A stretch of 64,000 nucleotides of DNA from Micromonospora sp. BL4 (GTDB lineage Bacteria > Actinomycetota > Actinomycetes > Mycobacteriales > Micromonosporaceae): assembly GCF_003667505.1 (NCBI RefSeq), contig NZ_RCVJ01000161.1:1-64000 (forward strand). Reading direction: 5' to 3'. Under the pieces are notes generated by a model. The model was not told where the DNA came from. It searched no databases and saw only the letters and a program-made list of their open reading frames with translations. A program made the position numbers and the translations under genes. Below, piece after piece: positions 54,081 through 63,922 of this stretch. Position 1 is the stretch's first letter. Each line of letters opens with the position of its first letter.

Positions 54081-55571
54081 TCAGCGGCCGGCCAGGTCCA
54101 GCACCAGTTGCGGGGCGACACCGAGCACCACGGCGGCCACCGTGGCCACCGCCAGCACCACGCCCACCACCCCCACCAGGGGTACGGCCGCCGCGCCACC
54201 GGGCAGCGTCGGGGCCGGCGCCGGCGTCGGCGCCCACAGGGCCGCGGTCACGCGCAGGTAGTAGGCCAGCCCGATCACCGCGTTCACCGCCACCACCAGC
54301 GCCAACCAGGCGGCGTCGCCGTCCAGCAGCGCCCGGACCACGGTCACCTTCGCGAACAGCCCGGCCAGCCCGGGAGGCAGACCGGCCAGGCCGACCAGCG
54401 CGAGACCCAGCGCCGCCGCCCGCCACGGGTGCCGGCGGGCAGCGCCGCGCAGGTCGTCCAGCGTGCCGCCGTCCGCACCCGCCGGGCGCAACGCGGTCAC
54501 CCCCGCGAACGCGGCCAGCTCCAGGACCACGAAGAACACGGTGTACGCCACGGCGGCGGCGTACGCGGCATCCCGGGCCTCGACGGTACGACCGGCGGCC
54601 AGCGCCAGCGCGCCCAGCGGGGCGAGGATGTAGCCGGCCTGCGCGACCGATGACCAGGCGAGCAGCCGGACGGTACGCCGCTGGCGCAGGGCGACCAGGT
54701 TGCCGACGGTCATGGTGAGCACCGCGAGCAGCGCGAGCACCGGACCGGTCTGGTCGGCCGGCAACGCGCGCTGCACCACGGCGAGCAGCGCCGCCACCCC
54801 GCCGAGCTTCGACGCCGTGGACAGGTACGCGGCCACCGGCAGCGGAGCGCCGTCGTAGGTGGCCGGCGCCCAGGCGTGGAACGGCACCGCCGCCACCTTG
54901 AAGGCCAGCCCGAGCAGCAGCAACGCCACCGCGGCGGTGGTCAGCGGCAGGTCCCGCAGCTCCGCCCGTTCGGCGAGCAGCGCGCCCAGCCGGTCCAGGT
55001 GCAGCCCGCCGGTCACCGCGTACAGCAGCGCGGCGCCGAGCAGGCTCAGCGTGGTGGCCACCACGCTGACCACGAAGAAGGTGACCGCCGCCTCGGCGCT
55101 GGCCAGGCTCCCCCGCCGCAGACCGACCAGCACGTACAGCGGCAGGGTCAGCGTCTCCAGGGCGACGATCAGGGTGATCAGGTCACCGGCCGCACCGAGC
55201 ACCACGCCGCCGGTCATCGAGCAGGCGAGCAGGAAGCAGAACTCCCCCACCGGCGACCGGCCGGCCCGCAGCGCCGGCACGGACAACCCGAGCACGCCCA
55301 GGGTGAGCAGCGCCACCACCGCGCCGACCAGGGCGGCCCGGCCGCCGAAGATCCAGGAACAGTCGGCGCCGACGCAGAACGTCCGCCGCTCCCCACCCGC
55401 ACCGACCAGGGCGGCACCGACGGCGGTGCCGAGCGCGCCGAGCGCGGCCACGACGACCGTGGCCCGCGGTCGGGCCAGCAGCAGGTCCGTGATGAGCACG
55501 AGCACGGCGGTGCCGGCCGCCAGATAGGCCGGCAGCAGCGCCACGCTGTCCACGCTCTGCACGACGTTCAC
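54081..55571 (-). CDS. nuoN: NADH-quinone oxidoreductase subunit N
   Basis: A 496-aa antiporter-like membrane subunit of complex I. GTG start (VNVVQSVDSVALLPAYLAAG) overlaps the nuoM stop (GTGA). The family segments EFCFLLACSMTGGVVLGAAG, ALETLTLPLYVLVGLRR with the conserved Glu, and LLLGLAFKVAAVPFHAWAPA with the conserved Lys are present. It is the last gene of the nuo operon, ~135 bases before htpX. Length is normal. Confidence 0.95.
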   Translation of the reverse strand: MNVVQSVDSVALLPAYLAAGTAVLVLITDLLLARPRATVVVAALGALGTAVGAALVGAGGERRTFCVGADCSWIFGGRAALVGAVVALLTLGVLGLSVPALRAGRSPVGEFCFLLACSMTGGVVLGAAGDLITLIVALETLTLPLYVLVGLRRGSLASAEAAVTFFVVSVVATTLSLLGAALLYAVTGGLHLDRLGALLAERAELRDLPLTTAAVALLLLGLAFKVAAVPFHAWAPATYDGAPLPVAAYLSTASKLGGVAALLAVVQRALPADQTGPVLALLAVLTMTVGNLVALRQRRTVRLLAWSSVAQAGYILAPLGALALAAGRTVEARDAAYAAAVAYTVFFVVLELAAFAGVTALRPAGADGGTLDDLRGAARRHPWRAAALGLALVGLAGLPPGLAGLFAKVTVVRALLDGDAAWLALVVAVNAVIGLAYYLRVTAALWAPTPAPAPTLPGGAAAVPLVGVVGVVLAVATVAAVVLGVAPQLVLDLAGR

Positions 55572-57076
55572 GGGAGGATCACCCCCACCAGGGCGTTGAC
55601 CGGGGCCTCGGCGACCCCGAGGACCAACGCCGGGGCCAGCCCGATGGCCAGCGCGAGCAGCACCAGCGGCGCCCACGCGGTCAGCTCCGCCCCCGCGAGG
55701 GCGGGACCGACCCGGCCGACGGCGGTGCTCGGCCGGCCATGGGTGACGCGGCGCAGCAGCCGCAGGAAGTACGCGGCGGTGAGCGCGCCACCGAACGCGG
55801 CCAGCACCCCGAGGGTGGTCCAGAGCGGGCCACCCACCTGGATCGCCGCGATCACCGCGAACGCCTCCCCCCAGAAGCCGGCCAACCCGGGCAGGCCGAG
55901 CGACGCGACAGCCGCGAACGCGAGCAGGCCGGCCAGCCGGGGCGCGGTCTCCCGCAGCCCGGACAGCTCGGCCAGGCTGCCCGTGCCGGTACGGTCCTTC
56001 ACCGCGCCGGCCAGGAAGAACAGCAGGCCGGTGATCACGCCGTGCGCGACGTTGCCGATCAGCGCCGCCTGGATGCCGGTCGTGGTCAGCGTGGCCACGC
56101 CCAGCAGCACGAAGCCCATGTGACCGACACTGGAGTACGCGATCAGCCGCTTGATCTCGTCCTGCGCGAGGCAGACCAGCGAGCCGATCAGGATCGCGGC
56201 CACGGCCAGCACGCCGAGCACCGGCGCCGCCCAGCGGGCGCCCTCCGGCGCCACCCCCACCGCCACCCGGATCAGGCCGTACGTGCCCATCTTGAGCAGC
56301 ACCCCGGCCAGCACGACACTGCCCACCGTGGGTGCCTGGGTGTGCGCGTCGGGCAGCCAGGAGTGCAACGGCCAGAGCGGGCTCTTCACCGCGAACGCGA
56401 GCGCGAGCAGGGTGAACGCGGCGATCTGGGTGCCTCGGGACAACCCGCCGCCACCGGTCAGCGCCACCACGTCGGCGGTGCCCGCGGCGGCGACCACGAC
56501 GTACACGCCGACGAGCAGCAGCACCGAGCCGAGCAGGGTGTAGAGCGCGAACTTGCGGGCCGCCCGACGCCGGTCCGCGCCGCCCCAGCCGGCGATGATC
56601 GCGTACATCGGCAGCAGGACGACCTCGAAGAAGAGGAAGAACAGCACCAGGTCCAGGGCGAGGAAGGTGCCCAGGATGCCCACCTCGACCACCAGCAGCA
56701 GCGCCACCAGCGCCCGACCGCTGCCGCCGCCCGGCACCCGCCACAGCGTGTACGCGCAGCACAGCAGCGTGAGCAGCGCGGTCAGCACCACCAGCGGCCA
56801 GGAGATGCCGTCGACGCCGAGGTGAAAGCGCAGATCCAGGCCGGGCACCCACGGCAGGTCCAGTTCGTGCCAGGGCCGCACCGCCGGCGCCCCTGCCGAC
56901 CAGGCGAACCAGCTCCGGCCCCCGAACACCAGCGGCACCGCGGCCAGCAGGGTCAGCGCCGCCGCGACCGTGCCGACCAGCCGGGCAGCCCGGTCCCGCG
57001 GTGTCGCCGCCACCGCGACCGCGCCGAGCGCCGGCAGCACCAGCACAGCGACCAGCAGCACCTGCCCGAAGCTCAT
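55568..57076 (-). CDS. nuoM: NADH-quinone oxidoreductase subunit M
   Basis: A 502-aa antiporter-like subunit. ATG overlaps the nuoL stop (ATGA). Typical segments are LALDLVLFFLFFEVVLLPMY (conserved Glu), AFAVKSPLWPLHSWLPDAHT (conserved Lys and the LPDAH signature) and LVCLAQDEIKRLIAYSSVGH. It is complete and in the canonical L-M-N order. Together with NuoL and NuoN it forms the proton-pumping membrane arm. Confidence 0.96.
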   Translation of the reverse strand: MSFGQVLLVAVLVLPALGAVAVAATPRDRAARLVGTVAAALTLLAAVPLVFGGRSWFAWSAGAPAVRPWHELDLPWVPGLDLRFHLGVDGISWPLVVLTALLTLLCCAYTLWRVPGGGSGRALVALLLVVEVGILGTFLALDLVLFFLFFEVVLLPMYAIIAGWGGADRRRAARKFALYTLLGSVLLLVGVYVVVAAAGTADVVALTGGGGLSRGTQIAAFTLLALAFAVKSPLWPLHSWLPDAHTQAPTVGSVVLAGVLLKMGTYGLIRVAVGVAPEGARWAAPVLGVLAVAAILIGSLVCLAQDEIKRLIAYSSVGHMGFVLLGVATLTTTGIQAALIGNVAHGVITGLLFFLAGAVKDRTGTGSLAELSGLRETAPRLAGLLAFAAVASLGLPGLAGFWGEAFAVIAAIQVGGPLWTTLGVLAAFGGALTAAYFLRLLRRVTHGRPSTAVGRVGPALAGAELTAWAPLVLLALAIGLAPALVLGVAEAPVNALVGVILP

Positions 57077-59010
57077 CGGTTTCCTCCGATCAGGGCGGCT
57101 GCCAGCCCGATCAACAGCGCACCGGCCAGCACCCCGGCCGCGGCGCGCGGCAGTGCCGCCCGGTGCAGCGCGGCGAGCCCGGCGCCCAGGCCGGACGCGG
57201 CCCGACCGCTGCCCTCGACCGCGCCGTCCACGACCACCTCGTCGCCGGTGCGCGCGGCCCGGGCAAGTGCCCGGAACGGGCGTACCACCAGGGCGTGCTG
57301 GACGTCGTCGAGCCGGAACGCGCGGGCGAAGAGCGGCCGCAGCGGGCCCAGCGCGGCCGCCGGGTCGGCGGCGGTGTCCCGGCGCCAGCCCAGCAGCACC
57401 AGCCCCGCGCCGACCAGGAGCAGCACGAGCGGCAGCAGCAGCCCCGGCCCGAGGTGGACCAGGCCGTCCTCCGCGCCCGCCACCGGCACGGTGGCGAACC
57501 GCAGCCGGTCGGCGAACGCCCCGAGGAACCCGGCCAGGCCGAGCAGCGCGGCCGGCACGGCCAGGAGCAGCACCGGCCAGCGCAGCACCGCCGGCGGGTC
57601 GTGCGGCCGGACCAGCGGCAGCCGCGGCTCGCCGAAGAAGGCCCGCAGCAGCAGTCGGCCCGCGTACCAGGCGGTGATCGCCACACCGGTCAGCCCGGCC
57701 AGCCAGACCAGCCAGCCCACCCAGGACGGCGCCGGGCCGGTGCCCTCCCGCGCGGCCGCCTCGGCGACCGTCAGCACGCCGTCCTTGCTCCAGAAGCCGG
57801 CCAACGGCGGCACCCCGGCCAGCGCGCCCAGGCCCACCACCGTGCACCAGAAGGTCACCGGCATGCTGCGGCGCAGCCCGCCCATCTCCGACATCAGGGT
57901 GCTGCCCACCGCGTGGATCACCGCGCCCGCGGCGAGGAACAGCAGCGCCTTGAACGCGGCGTGGGTCAGCAGGTGGAACAGCGCCGCCGACGGCGAGCCG
58001 ACCGCCAGCGCGCCGGTCATGTAGCCCAGTTGGGACACGGTCGACCAGGCCAGCACCCGCTTGATGTCGTCCTGCGCGGTGGCGGCGAGCGCGCCGAGCA
58101 GCAGGGTGATCGACCCGATCACCCCGAGCACGGTCAGCGTCACCGGCGCGGCCGTGAACAGCGGATAGAGGCGGGTCACCGCGTACACCCCGGCGGCGAC
58201 CATCGTCGCGGCGTGGATGAGCGCGGAGATCGGCGTCGGGCCGGCCATCGCGTCCGGCAGCCAGGTGTGCAGCGGGAACTGCGCGCTCTTGCCGGCCACA
58301 CCGGCCAGCAGCAGCAGGCCGGCGGCGGTCAGGGTCGCCGTGGAGTGGTCGTGGGCGAGCACGTCGGCGATCCGGAAGCTGCCCGCCGACACACCGAGCA
58401 GCGCGATGCCGAGCAGGAACCCGACGTCACCGACGCGGGTCACCAGGAACGCCTTCATCGCGGCGGCGGGCGCGCCGGGCAGCCGGCGGTCGTGGGCGAT
58501 GAGCAGGTACGAGCAGAGGCCCATCACCTCCCAGCCGACAAGCAGCATGACCAGGTCGCCGGCGACCACCACCAGCAGCATCGCGGCGGTGAAGAGACTG
58601 ATCTGCGCGGCGTACGGCGGGTAGCGGTGGTCCACGTCGACGTCGTCGTGCGGACCGCGCCGCAGGTAGCCGATCGAATAGACCTGCACGGCCAGGGCGA
58701 CCGCGGTGACCGCCACCGCGACCAGCGCGGCGGCGCCGTCCAGCCGGACGCCCAGGGTCACCGTCAGCCCACCGAGGTCGACCCAGGTGGTCGACGTCTC
58801 CTCGGGTCGATCGACCGTCAGCAGGAGCGCGACGGCCAGCGCGAGCGCCCCCGCCGCGCCGGTCACCCCGAGGGCGACGGCCACCCGCCGGGCCCGGTCA
58901 CCGCCTCCCGCACCGGTGGCGGGCTGGCGCGGAGCCGGCGGCAGCAGCAGGCCGACCAGCCCGGCGACCAGCGGTACGGCGGGCAGCAACGCGCCCAGCA
59001 CCCCGCTCAC
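57073..59010 (-). CDS. nuoL: NADH-quinone oxidoreductase subunit L
   Basis: A 645-aa antiporter-like subunit, GTG start overlapping the nuoK stop (GTGA). Recognisable segments are FTAAMLLVVVAGDLVMLLVG, GWEVMGLCSYLLIAHDRRLP (conserved Glu), GVAGKSAQFPLHTWLPDAMA and AATAQDDIKRVLAWSTVSQL. The C-terminal part carries the family's long amphipathic helix region (ALGPLRPLFARAFRLDDVQH). Normal length. Confidence 0.96.
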   Translation of the reverse strand: MSGVLGALLPAVPLVAGLVGLLLPPAPRQPATGAGGGDRARRVAVALGVTGAAGALALAVALLLTVDRPEETSTTWVDLGGLTVTLGVRLDGAAALVAVAVTAVALAVQVYSIGYLRRGPHDDVDVDHRYPPYAAQISLFTAAMLLVVVAGDLVMLLVGWEVMGLCSYLLIAHDRRLPGAPAAAMKAFLVTRVGDVGFLLGIALLGVSAGSFRIADVLAHDHSTATLTAAGLLLLAGVAGKSAQFPLHTWLPDAMAGPTPISALIHAATMVAAGVYAVTRLYPLFTAAPVTLTVLGVIGSITLLLGALAATAQDDIKRVLAWSTVSQLGYMTGALAVGSPSAALFHLLTHAAFKALLFLAAGAVIHAVGSTLMSEMGGLRRSMPVTFWCTVVGLGALAGVPPLAGFWSKDGVLTVAEAAAREGTGPAPSWVGWLVWLAGLTGVAITAWYAGRLLLRAFFGEPRLPLVRPHDPPAVLRWPVLLLAVPAALLGLAGFLGAFADRLRFATVPVAGAEDGLVHLGPGLLLPLVLLLVGAGLVLLGWRRDTAADPAAALGPLRPLFARAFRLDDVQHALVVRPFRALARAARTGDEVVVDGAVEGSGRAASGLGAGLAALHRAALPRAAAGVLAGALLIGLAAALIGGNR

Positions 59011-59393
59011 CGGCCCACCTCCGTGTCACGGCCGGCGGCGCTGACGGCGGCCGGCTCCGGCGCGCCGCCGGTCCGCGGCGACTCGGCGGGCTCGGTCAGC
59101 GGTACCTCGTCCACGGCCACGCTGGCGCGCAGCCGGTAGAGCTGGAGAACGATCGCCAGCCCCACCCCGATCTCGGCGGCGGCGAGGACGATGACGAAGA
59201 GCGCGAAGACCTGACCGGAATGCGGCAGCACGGCGCGGACGGCGGTGTCCGCGGTGACCAGGATCAGGTTCACCGCGTTGAGCATCAGCTCCACCGCCAT
59301 CAGCACCAGCACCGCGTTGCGCCGGCGCAGCACGCCGTAGACGCCGAGGCCGAACAGCAGCGCGGCGGTGACGTATGGGATGACCGGTCTCAC
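59007..59393 (-). CDS. nuoK: NADH-quinone oxidoreductase subunit K
   Basis: A 128-aa subunit from GTG at 59393 (VRPVIPYVTAALLFGLGVYG). Three helices carry the conserved Glu in AVLVLMAVELMLNAVNLILV and in FVIVLAAAEIGVGLAIVLQL. NuoK is usually ~100 aa; here a hydrophilic tail of ~28 residues (TEPAESPRTGGAPEPAAVSA) is added. It overlaps nuoJ and nuoL by four bases each. Confidence 0.94.
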   Translation of the reverse strand: MRPVIPYVTAALLFGLGVYGVLRRRNAVLVLMAVELMLNAVNLILVTADTAVRAVLPHSGQVFALFVIVLAAAEIGVGLAIVLQLYRLRASVAVDEVPLTEPAESPRTGGAPEPAAVSAAGRDTEVGR

Positions 59394-59950
59394 CGGCGCC
59401 CCCCGGAATCCACGTCCTGGCTCGGCACGCCGTCCGGCGCCGGGCCGGGCCGGCCGATGTCCGGCCGGGACAGCACCACCGCGCCCACCAGCGCCGACAG
59501 CAGCAGCACGGAGAGCACCTCGAACGGCAGCACCCACGACCGGAAGATCTGCTCCCCCAGCCGCTCCGCGGTGCCGGCGCCAGCGCCGGTCAGCTCAACC
59601 GTGCTCCACCGGTACGCGTCGACCAGCAGGACGGTCAGCCCCAGCCCGGCGCCGCCACCGATCAGCGCGGCCGGCCAGCCCGGCCGGTCCAGGTCGTCGG
59701 AGGCGCCGATCGGCGCCCGGGTCAGCATCACCGCGAACAGCAGGAGCACCACCACCGCGCCCACGTAGATCAGCACCTGCACCCAGGCCACCAGCTCGGC
59801 GCCGAGCACGAGATAGTCCCCGGCCAGCGCGCCCAGACAGACCACCAGGTAGAGCCCGGCCCGGACCAGGTGTTTTGTGGTCACCACCAGCACACCGGCG
59901 CCGACCGCCACCGCGCCGAGGGCGAGCAGCAGCACATCAGCGCCGGTCAC
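59390..59950 (-). CDS. nuoJ: NADH-quinone oxidoreductase subunit J
   Basis: A 186-aa five-helix subunit (TGADVLLLALGAVAVGAGVL; ELVAWVQVLIYVGAVVVLLL; PFEVLSVLLLSALVGAVVLS). The conserved WVQVLIYVGAVVVLLLFAVM helix with the pi-bulge region is intact. A Pro/Asp-rich tail closes it. It begins 40 bases after nuoI. Confidence 0.94.
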   Translation of the reverse strand: MTGADVLLLALGAVAVGAGVLVVTTKHLVRAGLYLVVCLGALAGDYLVLGAELVAWVQVLIYVGAVVVLLLFAVMLTRAPIGASDDLDRPGWPAALIGGGAGLGLTVLLVDAYRWSTVELTGAGAGTAERLGEQIFRSWVLPFEVLSVLLLSALVGAVVLSRPDIGRPGPAPDGVPSQDVDSGGRR

Positions 59951-59990
59951 CGGGCCACCCTCCCGGTTCGCGTCGCCGCGCGCCGCGCCG

Positions 59991-60602
59991 TCACGACGCC
60001 GGACCCGGGTCGGCGCCGGGCTCCGGGCGTACCGCAGGCGGGACCGGACGTGCGGCGGCCGCCTTGCGCGCGGCGGCCGTCTCCTCCTTGGCCGGCTCGC
60101 CGTTCGGGTCGTGCGCGGGCGGCGGCGGGACGGTGGCCATCCACTGACCGAGGTGGTCCTTGTCGTGCAGCAGGTCCTTGATGTCGTACTCGGCGTACTC
60201 GAACTCGGGCGACCAGTAGAGCGCGTCGAACGGGCAGACCTCGATGCAGATGCCGCAGTACATGCAGAGCGAGAAGTCGATGTCGAACTTGTCGAGCACG
60301 TTGCGCTGACGGGGGCGGGCGGCGCCGGGCACCGCCACCTCCTCCTTGTGCGAGTCGATGTAGATGCACCAGTCCGGACACTCGCGGGCGCAGAGCATGC
60401 AGACCGTGCAGTTCTCCTCGGACAGCGCGATCACGCCGCGGGAGCGGGGCGGCAGCTCGGGGGCGACGTCCGGGTACTGCTGGGTGGTCGAGCGGCTGGT
60501 CATCGTCTTGAGGGTGACCGCCAGCCCCTTCACCAGACCCGCGCCGGGGAGGCCGCGCTCGGTGCCACCGGCCGCACCGCCGTGCTCGCTGGGGTCGTTC
60601 AT
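59991..60602 (-). CDS. nuoI: NADH-quinone oxidoreductase subunit I (2x 4Fe-4S)
   Basis: A 203-aa iron-sulphur subunit; ATG at 60602 chosen (MNDPSEHGGAAGGTERG), with another in-frame ATG three codons upstream. Two ferredoxin motifs are intact: CTVCMLCARECP and CMYCGICIEVCP, which bind clusters N6a and N6b leading to the quinone. The C-terminal ~50 residues are an Ala/Pro-rich extension. nuoH, normally directly upstream, is 2.4 kb away here. Confidence 0.95.
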   Translation of the reverse strand: MNDPSEHGGAAGGTERGLPGAGLVKGLAVTLKTMTSRSTTQQYPDVAPELPPRSRGVIALSEENCTVCMLCARECPDWCIYIDSHKEEVAVPGAARPRQRNVLDKFDIDFSLCMYCGICIEVCPFDALYWSPEFEYAEYDIKDLLHDKDHLGQWMATVPPPPAHDPNGEPAKEETAAARKAAAARPVPPAVRPEPGADPGPAS

Positions 60603-60705
60603 GTCGACCATCCTGCCCTGTGGCCCCCGCGCGCGCGACCACCACCCGTGGGTCGACGGCGGTACCGTGGTCGCGGGGAGAACGACGCACCTGGAAGGAC
60701 CCGCC

Positions 60706-61281
60706 ATGACCGCCGCGCTGCAGAGCGACTACCCGCCCGAGGGCGGGTGGACGACAGACGATCTGGATGCGCTGCCCGAGGATGGCCGCCGCCGGGAACT
60801 GCTCGATGGAGTGCTGCTGATGTCCCTCTCCCCCACCCGCACGCACCAGACCATCGCTGGCCGCCTGATGGTCGCGCTCGAAGCAGACTGTCCCGACGGG
60901 TACGACGTCACCCAGGGCGTCGAGGTGCGGATCAACCGCACCCGCTCCTTCATCCCCGACGTGCTGGTCACCACGGCGGCCGCGGCGGCGCGTGAGCCGT
61001 CGCGGTACGAGCCGCACGAGGTGGTGCTCGCCGTCGAGATCGTCTCCCCGAGCACCCGCTCGATCGACCGGGTGCTGAAGCCGGCCCTCTACGCCCAGGC
61101 CGGGATCCCGTTCTACTGGCGGGTCGAGACGGAGGAAGGCGCGCTGGAGGTCATCACCTACCGGATCGACGCGGTGAACGAGGTCTACACCGAGACCGGG
61201 CGGTGGACGAAGTTCGTCGACACCGGCGAGCCCTTCCCGATCAACCTGCCGATCAGCCGGATCACGCCCCGGAGCCGGTGA
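60706..61281 (+). CDS. Uma2-family PD-(D/E)XK nuclease-like protein
   Basis: A 191-aa protein from ATG at 60706 with GGAAGGAC upstream (MTAALQSDYPPEGGWTTDDL). The Uma2 pattern includes PEDGRRRELLDGVLLMSLSP, QGVEVRINRTRSFIPDVLVT (catalytic Asp) and VVLAVEIVSPSTRSIDR (Glu-x-Val), followed by FYWRVETEEGALEVITYRID. These restriction-endonuclease-fold proteins are abundant in actinobacteria and cyanobacteria with unclear role. It is inserted, in the opposite direction, between nuoI and nuoH. Its end overlaps the next gene by 20 bases. Confidence 0.88.
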   Translation: MTAALQSDYPPEGGWTTDDLDALPEDGRRRELLDGVLLMSLSPTRTHQTIAGRLMVALEADCPDGYDVTQGVEVRINRTRSFIPDVLVTTAAAAAREPSRYEPHEVVLAVEIVSPSTRSIDRVLKPALYAQAGIPFYWRVETEEGALEVITYRIDAVNEVYTETGRWTKFVDTGEPFPINLPISRITPRSR

Positions 61282-61693
61282 CGCCGCCGGTGGGCGGGAG
61301 CATCTCGACGCCGAGCTGCTGGAGTAGCTGGAACAGCTCGTTGCAGCTCCACACCTCGACGATCCGGCCCGCCGCGTCGAAGCGCAGGAACGTCGCCCCG
61401 GAGTAGCTGACCACCTGCCCGGTCGGCGGCACCGGCCCGAACTGCCCCGCCTGGGTGCCGGCCGCCCGCCAGTGCACGGCCACCCGCTCGCCGGCGGCCA
61501 CCACGTCCACGATCTTGTAGCGCAGATCCGGGAAGGCCGCCCGCCGCTCCCGGTGCCAGGCCAGCGTCGCCTCCGGCCCGGTGCCGCCCAGCCCCGGGCA
61601 TTCCTCGGCGATCAGCTCGTACGCGGACTCCTCCCGGCGGGCGTTCCACACGTCGGCGATGAAACGCCGGGCCGCCGCCTCCACATCCGTCAT
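61262..61693 (-). CDS. SnoaL/NTF2-like protein
   Basis: A 143-aa cone-fold protein (TDVEAAARRFIADVWNARRE; LAWHRERRAAFPDLRYKIVD; AAGERVAVHWRAAGTQAGQF; ATFLRFDAAGRIVEVWSCNE). SnoaL-like polyketide-cyclase/ester family pattern, ending in a Leu-rich helix (LFQLLQQLGVEMLPP). Enzymatic role unknown. It lies convergent with the Uma2 gene and is part of the block that interrupts nuo. Confidence 0.82.
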   Translation of the reverse strand: MTDVEAAARRFIADVWNARREESAYELIAEECPGLGGTGPEATLAWHRERRAAFPDLRYKIVDVVAAGERVAVHWRAAGTQAGQFGPVPPTGQVVSYSGATFLRFDAAGRIVEVWSCNELFQLLQQLGVEMLPPTGGVTGSGA

Positions 61694-61867
61694 GCCGGCA
61701 GGTTAACCGGCGCCGTCGCACCGGGCCCGGTCCCGGCCGGGACGCGGGACCGCAGCCGGGGTCGGATCGGGACGTGGGACCGGCGGTCAGGTTGGGCAGC
61801 GGCGAGCCGGCGGGCCGGAGATCAGCGAGGATGGGAACCGAAGACGATTCCGGACCGGGAGGGCGAC

Positions 61868-62887
<1,020 letters not shown>

Positions 62888-62959
62888 GCGGTCGGGTACG
62901 CCCTCGGGCGGCGGAGGTGGCCGGCGCCGGAGGTGGTCGTAAGACGCTTTCGAGCTGAT

Positions 62960-63922
62960 CTACAGGGCGATGCGGACGGCGGCGGTGAGGACCAGCTGCG
63001 CGAGGGAGGCCGGCACCAGCACCAGCCAGCAGAGGCGTTGGAGCTGGTCCTCGCGCAGCCGCGGGTAGGACACCCGGAGCCAGATGATCACGAAGGCCAC
63101 GGCGAAGACCTTGAGCAGCGTCCAGAGCCAGCCCAGCTGGTCGTCGGCGAACGGGCCCTGCCAGCCGCCGAGGAACAGCACCGTGGTCAGCGCCGCGATC
63201 ACCACGATGCCGACGTACTCGGCGAGCAGGAAGAACGCGAAGCGCAGGCCCGTGTACTCGGTCATGTACCCGAAGACCAGCTCGGAGTCGGCCACCGGCA
63301 TGTCGAACGGGGGCCGGCGGATCTCGGCCAGGCCGGCGACGAAGAAAATGATCATCGCGGGCGCCTGCCAGAGCAGCCACCACGGTTGCCACGCCGCGAC
63401 GATGCCGGAGAGGCTGAGCGTGCCCGCCGCCATCGCCACCGACGCTGCGGCCAGCACCAGCGGCAGCTCGTAGCCGAGCAGCTGGGCCGCCCCGCGCAGC
63501 CCGCCGAGCAGGCTGTACTTGTTGGCCGACGCCCAGGCCGACATGAGCACCGCCACCACGCCGACGCCGACCACGGCCAGCACGAAGAACAGGCCGATGT
63601 CCAGCGGCTGCCCGACCAGGTCGTTCGGGCCGAGCGGGATGACCAGCAGCACCAGCAGGTAGGGCACCAGGGCCACCGCCGGCGCCAGCCGGAACACGGC
63701 CCGGTCCGCCTCACGCGGGGTGATGTCCTCCTTCTGCACGAACTTGACCCCGTCGGCCACGAGCTGCGCCCAGCCGTGGAAGCCGCCCGCGTACATCGGC
63801 CCGAGCCGGCCCTGCATGTGCGCCATCACCTTGTGCTCGGCCTGTCCCACCAGCAACGGCAGGGTGAGGAACGCGACCAGCACGCCGCCCACCCGCAGCA
63901 CCAGCTCCACCCAGAGCGGCAT
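62960..63922 (-). CDS. nuoH: NADH-quinone oxidoreductase subunit H
   Basis: A 320-aa membrane subunit that forms the quinone cavity with NuoB and NuoD. Conserved segments are LLVGQAEHKVMAHMQGRLGP, GWAQLVADGVKFVQKEDITP, AQLLGYELPLVLAAASVAM, FFVAGLAEIRRPPFDMPVAD and SELVFGYMTEYTGLRFAFFL. About eight helices. Its start overlaps the preceding stop by one base (TGATG). The expected downstream neighbour nuoI is displaced by three genes. Confidence 0.95.
   Translation of the reverse strand: MPLWVELVLRVGGVLVAFLTLPLLVGQAEHKVMAHMQGRLGPMYAGGFHGWAQLVADGVKFVQKEDITPREADRAVFRLAPAVALVPYLLVLLVIPLGPNDLVGQPLDIGLFFVLAVVGVGVVAVLMSAWASANKYSLLGGLRGAAQLLGYELPLVLAAASVAMAAGTLSLSGIVAAWQPWWLLWQAPAMIIFFVAGLAEIRRPPFDMPVADSELVFGYMTEYTGLRFAFFLLAEYVGIVVIAALTTVLFLGGWQGPFADDQLGWLWTLLKVFAVAFVIIWLRVSYPRLREDQLQRLCWLVLVPASLAQLVLTAAVRIAL

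Noticed and set aside
53308..54426. 372-codon minus-strand frame across htpX and the nuoN end
   Set aside because: Out-of-frame shadow of two well-supported genes.
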